Source: Mesostigma viride (taxonomy: Eukaryota; Streptophyta; Mesostigmatophyceae; Mesostigmatales; Mesostigmataceae). Taken from it: DNA of 64,000 nucleotides. Positions 1-10,800 of this stretch are shown piece after piece; position 1 is the stretch's first letter, and the number at the start of each line of letters is the position of its first letter. Under the pieces are notes generated by a model that made no database searches, was not told the DNA's origin, and saw nothing but the letters and a program-made list of their open reading frames with translations. The stretch spans positions 7,028,750 through 7,092,749 of the forward strand of contig RPFO01000104.1 in the NCBI GenBank assembly GCA_009746045.1. The letters are read 5' to 3'. A program made the position numbers and the translations under genes.

Positions 1-182
1 AAGTTGACAGAGGCGGAGATCGAAGTGCGGAACGCTTGCGACAAGAAGGCTGGGCAGACAATCCATAAATGGAAACGATTTACGAACCGGCCGCTCCCGT
101 GCACCTTGCATTGCCCGTTTCGCGGTATGTCCTGCTCTGGCACATGGATAAAGATATTGGAAGATACATGGAAAAGGATAGT

Positions 183-275
183 TTCCAGTACCTCATCCGT
201 TCCTACCGTAGCTTGATATGCGTTCAGTACCTCATCCGTTGCTAGCGTAGCTTTATATGCGTTTATGACGCGCGG
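183..275. repeat. Imperfect tandem duplication of about 44 bp
   Basis: The segment containing CAGTACCTCATCCGTT followed by a CGTAGCTT..ATATGCGTT motif occurs twice in a row with a few substitutions. No coding function is visible; the surrounding first 500 bases hold no gene I can support. Confidence 0.6.
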
Positions 276-534
276 CCTGTGTCGCACGTCGCCGAGCTCT
301 AGGGCATACTCTGCTACCAGGGACTCGCGCAGCCAATATATGGCCAGCACATGCGCTGCTTATCACGGGCTTTGGGTGTTGGGTGGGGAATTATATGGGG
401 TTGCCATATGGGGCATGTAGCGCAACGGCATACCGGGTCCTTGTCAAGGCGCAGGCAGGGGAATCAACCGACCCATATCCAGACGTGCCGTTTGCGCTGG
501 CCTCTGTGCTCTCTCGGTCCCCCACGAACGGCTG

Positions 535-746
535 CCAAGTCTAGAACAACACACCCTTGAAGCATGCGAGCCACTGTCAAGTCTAGAACAACACACCCTT
601 GAAGCATGCGAGCCACTGCCAAGTCTAGAACAGCCCACCCTTGAAGCATGCGAGCCACTGCCCACTCTAGAACGACACACCCTTGAGGCATGCGAGCCAC
701 TGCCCACTCTAGAACGACACACCCTTGAAGCATGCGAGCCACTGCC
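535..746. repeat. 42-bp minisatellite, five copies
   Basis: Five consecutive 42-bp units share CTAGAAC, ACACCCTTGA and GCATGCGAGCCACTG; the CTAGAA anchor falls at 541, 583, 625, 667 and 709, giving an exact 42-bp period. Because 42 is a multiple of three, the array makes repetitive open frames on the minus strand, but nothing supports their translation. Confidence 0.85.
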
Positions 747-1032
747 CTCTCTCCCCCATGCAAGAACAATGCCGCGTTGTCATGCATGATCCATGGAATC
801 CGGCCTGGTTAATCAATTAGTCACGCAGTCACATTGGGTAGCTGCGGAGCGTTAACCCCCCCCCAAGAAATGTTTTGGGGTTGTGGGTTAACCCTGGGAA
901 TGCCCCTGAAAACCCTCAGGCTCCGGGAGAGGCCTTTATATTCTCCCAAACCGGCGCCTCTAAATGTGTGTGTTCCAAGCCTATCTGTGGGCTCTGGACC
1001 ATGGGGCAGCCTTACTGCATCCGCTACGAGTC

Positions 1033-1330
1033 AGCCATGCTTTGCCCATGCAGAGAGCCACTCTCTGCTGAGACGCCACCATGCCCAAGCCATCGCCTAG
1101 CCATGATCATCTTCCACCCCATGTCCGCAACTTTGCACAGCTGTTGGAATACATGGTGGTGCAGGTGCACCTCAATTGTGCACCCCCAGTAGGTGGCAGT
1201 TTACACCCACCACCTGCAGGTTGTCGCCTAGAATGTATTGAAAACCATGTGCCCCTTCTCAGGGATATGTGTTACATATCCTCCCCACGAGGTATGTTCT
1301 TAATTAATGAATTAATTAAGAAATGTTTCA
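1033..1330 (+). mobile_element. Dispersed short retroelement, copy A
   Basis: This stretch shares successive blocks with 15108-15785 (+) and, inverted, with 21230-21455: CATGCAGAGAG, the GTGCAGGTGCACCT block, CCTGCAGGTTGTCGCC, and the 3' terminus AGGGATATGTG.TACAT followed by CTCCCCACG. It ends in a (TTAA)n-type tail, TTAATTAATGAATTAATTAA. The same terminus lies at the 3' ends of the LINE copies near 21.2 kb, so this is either a SINE using the LINE machinery or a truncated LINE 3' UTR. The region from here to 1897 holds no gene I can support. Confidence 0.6.
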
Positions 1331-1897
1331 CAAGAGGGCAGAGGGTGTGTCTCTGTGGGGCCTGCCTTGCGGTTTCCATGAGAGTGACCCCAATGCCGTG
1401 GGTCCTGTGAACGCTCCTCGAAGCGTCCTGTGGCGCATCTCCACAACGTGGTCAGACTCCTACTCCTTTCTCTGTTGCCACATGATTGGAATATGTGAAC
1501 GTGATCGGACACCAAACCTTTTTTGCTGCCCTCTTGCGAAGCCGTAGCCACTGCACTTTGCTGCGCATGCCGTCGCACTAGGGACCCAGGTATTCCCCTC
1601 CCCCCCCCCACCCCGAGGGGCATACATACACCCGTTGTCGATGACCCACACAGGGTGCCCGGTGTGATGCCCTGGATCCATCGCTGCATTGACTCAAACC
1701 CCCAATGCTAGGTGTCAAGTCGTAAGGTTGGGATGTAGAGTTAATTATCGATTGCCTGCCATAAATAGTGCCTAGCCGTTTGTATACACTAACTATACAG
1801 TCGTCGGATGTGCACTCGAATGGATTCGCCTCCTTCCCCCCGCTGCCTTCCTTTCTTCTTGTCTCCCTCCCCCCCCCCCGGTGATGCGTGCGCGCAG

Positions 1898-4800
1898 AGC
1901 TTGCCTGCGTGCCCGAGTACACGATCCACACGCACGAGGCGTTCCTGCTGGCCATGGCGTTCAACAAATACAGCCCAAAGGTGCGTGCGCGTTGGCGGCG
2001 CGACCTCAAAGTGCTCATCCGCAAGGGGGTGCCCGCGCCACTGCGCGCGCACGTGTGGACCTGCACGTCGGGCGCCAACCACCTCAAGGCCGCGTACGGG
2101 CCTGGGTACTACGCCAAGTGCACGGCCGCGTGCGATGTCAAGTCTGAGGCGGCGCAGGAGATTGATGCGGTGAGTGCGGGGTGGGAGAACGTGGCATGGA
2201 CGCAGTGAGAGGGGAGTCATCCCGCACGCCCATGTGGCATTACGTGCGCAAGTAGAAGCGGGGGTCCCCCACGCATGCCGTGGTGTTGACACATATAGGT
2301 GAGGCTGGGGCGTCGCGCAGCAGAGACCGACGCGGTACGTTATGGGTAGGGATGTGCTAATGAATGCGTTGTTGAGACACAGATAAGCAAGCATGGTGAG
2401 TGCGGATGCAAGTTGAGTATGTGCACCGGTGCACCTATGCAAGTTGGGCACGTGATGTGTTGATGGGGTGAGTTGGAGCGATGAGGTTAGGGTGACATTT
2501 CAATACTGCGGAGGGTGAATATGTTGCGGTGGCGCTAGCATAGGAGCTGGGCGTTTGCGCGTCCATGCGGTACTGGTGCGGTGAGTCAGGCAACTGCGAT
2601 CTGGCGAGTTTAGCGTGGCTTCACTTTTCCACACACAGTGAGGGGTATCTGGTGGCCGTCGCGTGTGGCAGCAGCTTGTGACCATGGCGTGAGCAAAGGC
2701 TGCGTTACGGCGTGCGGCAGCAATATCGCCACCGGTGGCATACAGGTCGTAATCTTTACAGGTCATCCACATGCCGGGCACGGGGGGGTGGTGATGCAAC
2801 GCAGGGGAGGGCCTGCCTGTGGTGCCCCTCGGTGCTTCTTGTCCGCATGCGTCCGCTGCTCATGCTGTACTGGCGATGTGTCGGGCTTGTGTGACAACAA
2901 GCGGACGCCCACGTTGCAGAGCACACACGCGCATGGGTGGTCACGTCCACTTGGCAGCATCCACCCGGGCAGCATCCGCCCCGGTTCGTAGGCAGCCGTC
3001 CCTCCTTCCATGCACTGCACAGATGGCCCGCAGGGATCGCGGATGGAGTCACCGTAACTGGCACCCCTTGGCGTACAGTCAGGATGTTTTCATTAATAGA
3101 TTTATCACCGGCCGATGAATCTAATAATTAAGTAGCGCTCCTGTGCTGGCCTGGCGGTCCCTACCATCCCGTGTGCCCCCTGGCCTCACGCTCCCCCTCT
3201 CCCATGCTCTCCTGCACCCGTATTCCCTCCCCCAGGACCTTCACCGAACGTTCCCAGGGCACCCCTGGCTGGACTCGGACGAGGGGCGCGAGTCGTTGCG
3301 GCGTATCCTGCTGGCGTACGCGCACCACAACCCGCGAGTGGGATACTGCCAGGTGAGCTCGCCGTGTGTGTTCAGATTCTGGTAGTTCCCCATTGAATAG
3401 CGCCCTCTTCAGCAAATGTAGAGTTAAACAGAGGTAAGTTTGTTGCCGACAAAGTTTGGAAGTTTGTAGGCGGCATCAGACAGGCCCGGTCACCGGCAGC
3501 AAGTCGATGGCGGGGCATTCCCAGCTGGCGCTTGTGCTGGTTGTTCCCATCGGTGCGCTTGTGCTGGTTGTTTCCATCTGTGAGCTTCCTTGCTGCCTCA
3601 TGCTGCAACGTACGTCTTCGACATTTGGTGACAACCATTTTTTTTGTCTAAGCTCACCACTGCACTTGTCCTATCCCACTATCCCTCCCTCCCTCCCTCC
3701 CTCCCTCCCTCCCTCCCTCCCTCCCTCCCTCCTCCCTCCTCCCTCCCTCCCTCCCTCCTCCCTCCCTCCCTCCCTCCTCCCTCCCTCCCTCCCTCCCTCC
3801 CTCCTCCTCCCTCCCTCCCTCCCTCCCTCCCTCCCCCCTCCCTCCTCCCTCCCTCCCTCCCTCCTCCCTCCCTCCCTCCCCTCCCTCCTCCTCCTCCTCC
3901 CTCCCTCCCTCCTCCCTCCCTCCCTCCCTCCTCTCCTCCCTCCCTCCCTCCCTCCCTCCCTCCCTCCTCCCTCCCTCCCTCCCTCCTCCCCTCCTCCCTC
4001 CCTCCCTCCTCCCTCCCTCCTCCCTCCCTCCCTCCCTCCCTCCCTCCTCCTCCCTCCCTCCCTCCCTCCCTCCTCCCTCCCTCCCTCCCTCCCTCCCTCC
4101 CTCCCTCCTCTCCTCCCTCCCTCCTCCGCTCCCTCCCTCCCTCCCTCCCTCCCTCCCTCCCTCCCTCCCTCCTCCCTCCCTCCCTCCTCCCTCCCTCCCT
4201 CCCTCCCTCCCCTCCCTCCTCTCCCTCCCTCCCTCCCTCCCTCCCTCCCTCCCTCCTCCCTCCCTCCCTCCCTCCCCTCCCTCCCTCCCTCCCTCCCTCC
4301 CTCCCCCCTCCCTCTCCTCCCTCCCTCCCTCCCTCCCTCCTCCCTCCCTCCCTCCCTCCCTCCCTCCCTCCCTCCCTCCTCCTCCCTCCCTCCCTCCCTC
4401 CCTCCCTCCTCCCTCCCTCCCTCCCTCCCTCCCTCCCTCCCTCCCTCCCTCCCTCCCTCCCTCCCTCCCTCCCTCCCTCCCTTCCTCCCTCCCTCCCTCC
4501 CTCCCTCCCTCCCTCCCTCCCTCCCTCCCCTCCCTCTCTCTCCTCCCTCCCTCCCTCCCTCCCTCCCTCCCTCCCTCCCTCCCTCCCTCCCTCCCTCCCT
4601 CCTCCCTCCCTCCCTCCCTCCCTCCTCCCTCCTCCTCCCTCCTCCCCTCTCCCTCCCTCCCTCCCTCCCTCCCCTCCCTCCCTCCCCTCCCTCCCTCCCT
4701 CTCCCTCTCCCTCCTCCCTCCCTCCCTCCTCCCTCCCTCCCTCCTCTCCCTCCCTCCCTCCCTCCCTCCTCCCTCCCTCCCTCCTCCCTCCTCCTCTCCC

Positions 4801-7800
4801 TCCCTCCCCCCTCCCTCCCTCCCTCCTCCCTCCCTCCTCCCTCCCTCCCTCCCTCCCTCCCTCCCTCCCCTCCCTCCCTCCCTCCTCCCTCCTCCCTCCC
4901 CCTCCCTCCCTCCCTCCCTCCCTTCCCTCCCTCCCTCCCTCCCTCCCTCCCTCCTCCCTCCCTCCTCCCTCCCTCTCCTCCCTCCCTCCCTCCCTCCCTT
5001 CCCTCTCCCTCCCTCCCTCCCTCCCTCCCTCCCTCCCTCCCTCCCTCCCCTCCCTCCTCCCTCCTCCCTCCCTCCTCCCTCCCTCCTCCCTCCTCCTCCC
5101 TCCCTCCCTCCCTCCTCCCTCCCTCCCTCCCTCCCTCCCTCCTCCTCCCTCCCTCCTCCCTCCCTCCCTCCTCCCTCCTCCCTCCCTCCCTCCTCCCTCC
5201 CTCCCTCCCTCCCTCCCTCCCTCCCTCCCTCCCTCCTCCCTCCCTCCTCCCTCCCTCCTCCCTCCCTCCCTCCCTCCCTCCTCCCCCTCCTCCCCTCCCT
5301 CCTCCTCCCTCCTCCTCCTCCCTCCTCCCTCCCTCCCTCCCTCCCTCCCTCCTCCTCCCTCCCTCCTCCCTCCCCCTCCCTCCCTCCTCCCTCCCTCCTC
5401 CTCCCTCCCTCCCTCCCTCCCTCCCCTCCCTCCCTCCCTCCCTCCTCCCTCCTCCCTCCCTCCCTCCTCCCTCCCTCCCTCCCTCCCTCCCTCCCTCCCT
5501 CCCTCCCTCCCTCCCTCCCTCCCTCCTCCTCCCTCCCTCCCTCCCTCCCTCCTCCCTCCCTCCTCCCTCCCTCCCTCCCTCCTCCCTCCCTCCCTCCTCC
5601 CTCCTCCCTCCTCCTCCCTCCCCCTCCCTCCTCCCTCCCTCCTCCCTCCTCCCTCCCTCCCTCCCTCCCTCCTCTCCCCTTATCCCACAGCTTTGCACCG
5701 TCCCCCTTCCCCTTCACAACCTGGATCTCCCCCCCCCCCGCTTTCCCCTCCTTCAACACCCTTGTGCCTCTCCCGCCCCTTTTGAAAACCCTGTGCCCCT
5801 CCCCCCCCCCCTCTCCCCTTCCTCCAGTCGATGAACTTCATCGCCGCGTACCTGCTGCTGGTGCTGGGCAAGGAGGAGCTTGCCTTCTTCGTGCTGATGG
5901 CGCTGCTGGAGTATGTGCTGCCACCCGACTGCTACAGCTACGACCTGTCCGGTTGGCACGTGGAGCAGCGAGTGCTCAAGGAGCTGCTCGCGCAGAAGCT
6001 GCCGCGGTGAGGGGGGGGGGGGGAACAGGGTTGGGTGGGCAGAAGGTGTGTGTGCAGAAGCTGCCGCGTGGAGGAGGCGGGGGGGGGGGCAGAAGTTATG
6101 TGTGCAGAAGCTAACGCGGTGGTGGTGAGGGTGGGGGGTGGGTGGGGGGATGGGGTTGGGTGGGCAGAAGGCCTGTGTGCAGAAGCTACCGCGGGGGGGG
6201 GGGCAAGGGGGGGGGGGGAATGGGGTTGGGTGGGCAGAAGGCGTGTATGCAGAAGCTACCGCAGTTGTGGTGGTGGTGGTGGTGGTGGTCAGCTGCGGCG
6301 GTGAGGGGGGGGGGGTGGGGAGTAAAAAACAAGAGGGGACTGAGACTGTGGAGTGTGGGGTGCAAAACACACAGGATGGTAAGCTTGCATAATTGGTCCA
6401 TGAAGTTGTTATTAAGACTTGTGGAAAGGAACAAGTTACAACATAGGTGAGAAATACGGTAGCTCTGTTTTGGGCATCTGTTTGGTCGCAGATGCTGCGG
6501 GGTGCTCCCCATATATACTGCCATCGCTCGCCTCCGTAATTTATCATTCTCAGTGAATATACAGTGCCTGGCCATCTAGCACCGCTGCCTACCATTGGCC
6601 GGCGGCTTTCCTCACTTGTCTGCTGGGGTTGCATGATTCGTTTCCATTCATCGGCCCGCCCGCCCATCCCCCCAGGCTTGCGGCCCACTTTGGCGTGGTC
6701 AAGTGCGACATCTCTCTTATCAGCACCGAGTGGTTCATGTGCCTCTTTGCCAAGAGCGTGCCGCCTGAGGTGAGCCGCGCTCTGCCCGGCCTACGGCTGC
6801 TCTCTAGTGGCCTCTCTTGTAGACAGCAGGCTGTTCCCTCGGCTTTGTGGTGGCCACCCATTGCAGCTATCCGGTCTATCTGCGGTGTGGGTCCGCCGAG
6901 AGTATTCTGCATGAGGTGAGCCGCGCCGCTCGTTTGGCGCCCAGTCACTCTCTACCCTGACTCCACGTCAGGAGTCTCGAGGGTCAACCCTCGTGGGTAT
7001 CGTGTCCAGATGGGATGCTAGCAGTGCCCGAGAACATAAGCAAACACACATGCACACAGAGATCCGTATGCTTTTCTCTTATCTATTCTTAGGTCGGCGC
7101 TGCCAGGGATATTTATGAAGCCAGCCTTGCCCTTCTTGCCACTTGTCTTCTCTTCTTGTTCCCCTCGTGGCTCTTGTCTTGTCCCCTCCGCCGTTCCCCT
7201 GTTGTTGTTCTTATAGCATGTTGTTGTTCTTACAGCAGGTGTCATGTCCTTAGTCAGCAGTTCCACCCCCTCCTGTCTTCTTGTTTCGGTGTTGTTCTCT
7301 CCTATGGAAGCATAAGAGCATCTCCAGTATCTTTCATCATGCTTGTCCTGCTTCACGTTCGCCCCGCCCTGTGTCCCTGTCCTCTTGCCTCTCACATATG
7401 TGGCATGGTGCTGCGCCGGCGGTGCTGTCCTGCCTGACTGCCTGTTTGCTTCTCCCCCGTTTGTTTTCTTCTCTCTTCCTCGCCCCCTCGTGCACCTCCT
7501 CTTCACACCTTTTTTTTTGCACACGTCCTGTTGCTCCCCCCAACGGGATTGCCGGATGATTCGGATCGCCCTCGACGCCGCCCTGTCCGCCCCCAGACCA
7601 CCCTGCGTGTGTGGGACGCCGTGCTGGCTGAAGGGGCCAAGGTCCTCTTCCGCATGGCGCTCGCAATATTCAAGGTAGGCCCTATGCATGGCGCTTACAA
7701 TTTCAAGGTGGGTCTAGTCACCAGTGCCAGAACACATACTCGAAAGTGCTGGTACTCATACTCTCTTCCGCATGCCGCGAGCGATATTCAAGGTAGGCAC

Positions 7801-10800
7801 AATGCTCACAAGTTGCTGGTATGTCTACGTGCAAGTGCTGCCATGCTTACGCTCAGGGCAAGTATACATGGGGGCAAGTGCGGCCGCCCAGCATATGCGG
7901 CGTGGCCTGTGCTGCCCCCTTTTTGTGGGCTGGCGCTTGTTGGCTGTCTGCAGTGTGCCCCCTGGAGTAGCGCCAGCATCCCACTAGTAATAGGGAATCG
8001 ACCCCTCGGCAGGTGCATTGTGAAGCCTGGCATTTGAACGTGTTGGATGTACGTGGCTAGCTGTATACTAGTGCTAAAGATTTAGTCATGCCAGGGTGGG
8101 CTGGCGGGGGCCAACGGGAGGGTCTTCTTCAAGGCAACGTCCCTGGTGTCCGGTCCAAAGTGCCTGGGTTGGTCAAGGACACCTCTCATGCTTCGCCCCT
8201 TCCTTGCTGCTTCCATTTGAACTTGTTGGCAGATGCCAGCATGGTGGGGCCAGCAAGTCCTGCCGGCACCACAAGGTTGGCACCCACCCATCGTGTTTAT
8301 GTCACCGTGTCAAACAGGTGGGTGACAGGTAGTTAACGAGGACACGGCATGACTAGGAAGAGGTGGGCGATGGCTACCCATGACGAGGCGGTGCTGGCTA
8401 CCGATGCCGTGTGTCGAGGGTGCGATATTGCGGGTGGGGAGGCTTGTGCCATCGAAGTGGAGCTTGACGTGTCTGTCCCTGCCCCCCTGTACCTGTCTCC
8501 CCGCCCCCCCCGTTCCAACCTCCCCTCCTGCCCAGGTGTGCGAGCCCATCCTGCTCAAGCTGACCAGCGTGGAGGACATGCTGCGCGTGCTGCACTCCAC
8601 CGCCAAGCGGCTGCACAACCGCGACCTGGTGCTCAAGGTGCGGGGTAATGATATCGTACTAGTATCAGGACACTTTCGATGTATGGCATAGACCGCGACC
8701 TGGTGCTCAAGGTGCGGGGTAATGATATCGTACTAGTATCAGGACACTTTCGATGTATGGCATAGACCGCGACCTGGTGCTCAAGGTGCGGGGTAATGAT
8801 ATCGTACTAGTATCAGGACACTTTCGATGTATGGCATAGACCGCGACCTGGTGCTCAAGGTGCGGGGTAATGATATCGTACTAGTATCAGGACACTTTCG
8901 ATGTATGGCATAGACCGCGACCTGGTGCTCAAGGTGCGGGGTAATGATATCGTACTAGTATCAGGACACTTTCGATGTATGGCATAGACCGCAACCTGGT
9001 GCTCAAGGTGCGGGGTAATGATATCGTACTAGTATCAGGACACTTTCGATGCATGGCATAGACCGCGACCTGGTGCTCAAGGTGCGGGGTAATGATATCG
9101 TACTAGTATCAGGACACTTTCGATGTATGGCATAGACCGCGACCTGGTGCTCAAGGTGCGGGGTAATGATATCGTACTAGTATCAGGACACTTTCGATGT
9201 ATGGCATAGACCGCGACCTGGTGCTCAAGGTGCGGGGTAATGATATCGTACTAGTATCAGGACACTTTCGATGTATGGCATAGACCGCGACCTGGTGCTC
9301 AAGGTGCGGGGTAATGATATCGTACTAGTATCAGGACACTTTCGATGTATGGCATAGACCGCGACCTGGTGCTCAAGGTGCGGGGTAATGATATCGTACT
9401 AGTATCAGGACACTTTGGATGTATGGCATAGACCGCGACCTGGTGCTCAAGGTGCGGGGTAATGATATCGTACTAGTATCAGGACACTTTCGATGTATGG
9501 CATAGACCGCGACCTGGTGCTCAAGGTGCGGGGTAATGATATCGTACTAGTATCAGGACACTTTCGATGTATGGCATAGACCGCGACCTGGTGCTCAAGG
9601 TGCGGGGTAATGATATCGTACTAGTATCAGGACACTTTCGATGTATGGCATAGACCGCGACCTGGTGCTCAAGGTGCGGGGTAATGATATCGTACTAGTA
9701 TCAGGACACTTTCGATGTATGGCATAGACCGCGACCTGGTGCTCAAGGTGCGGGGTAATGATATCGTACTAGTATCAGGACACTTTCGATGTATGGCATA
9801 GACCGCGACCTGGTGCTCAAGGTGCGGGGTAATGATATCGTACTAGTATCAGGACACTTTCGATGTATGGCATAGACCGCGACCTGGTGCTCAAGGTGCG
9901 GGGTAATGATATCGTACTAGTATCTGGACACTTTCGATGTATGGCATAGACCGCGACCTGGTGCTCAAGGTGCGGGGTAATGATATCGTACTAGTATCAG
10001 GACACTTTCGATGTATGGCATAGACCGCGACCTGGTGCTCAAGGTGCGGGGTAATGATATCGTACTAGTATCAGGACACTTTCGATGTATGGCATAGACC
10101 GCGACCTGGTGCTCAAGGTGCGGGGTAATGATATCGTACTAGTATCAGGACACTTTCGATGTATGGCATAGACCGCGACCTGGTGCTCAAGGTGCGGGGT
10201 AATGATATCGTACTAGTATCAGGACACTTTGGATGTATGGCATAGACCGCGACCTGGTGCTCAAGGTGCGGGGTAATGATATCGTACTAGTATCAGGACA
10301 CTTTCGATGTATGGCATAGACCGCGACCTGGTGCTCAAGGTGCGGGGTAATGATATCGTACTAGTATCAGGACACTTTCGATGTATGGCATAGACCGCGA
10401 CCTGGTGCTCAAGGTGCGGGGTAATGATATCGTACTAGTATCAGGACACTTTCGATGTATGGCATAGACCGCGACCTGGTGCTCAAGGTGCGGGGTAATG
10501 ATATCGTACTAGTATCAGGACACTTTCGATGTATGGCATAGACCGCGACCTGGTGCTCAAGGTGGGGGTAGGCGCGCGTTTACCATTTGCTCCATGTATG
10601 CTACCTCCAGTAGGCGTGTTGACCACCACGATCTGGTGTTCAAGGCGAGGGGAGGCATGGCAGTAACGAAGGCATTGCTGAAGAGGGTAGGCCGACGATT
10701 CCTTGGTATGTTTGACACATCAGCTGGGCTAGATTACATGAGAACCGACAAGCATAGCCACTGTGCTTCTTGCAAGCCATGGAAATATCGCCCCCATCGC

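Noticed and set aside
3456..5834. Very long Pro/Leu/Ser (+) and Arg/Glu/Gly (-) open frames
   Set aside because: They are translations of the (CCT/CCCT)n intronic repeat, open in several frames on both strands at once.
8619..10567. CRISPR-like look of the regular 74-bp array
   Set aside because: Units are contiguous with no variable spacers, the genome is eukaryotic, and each unit contains the end of a protein-coding exon.
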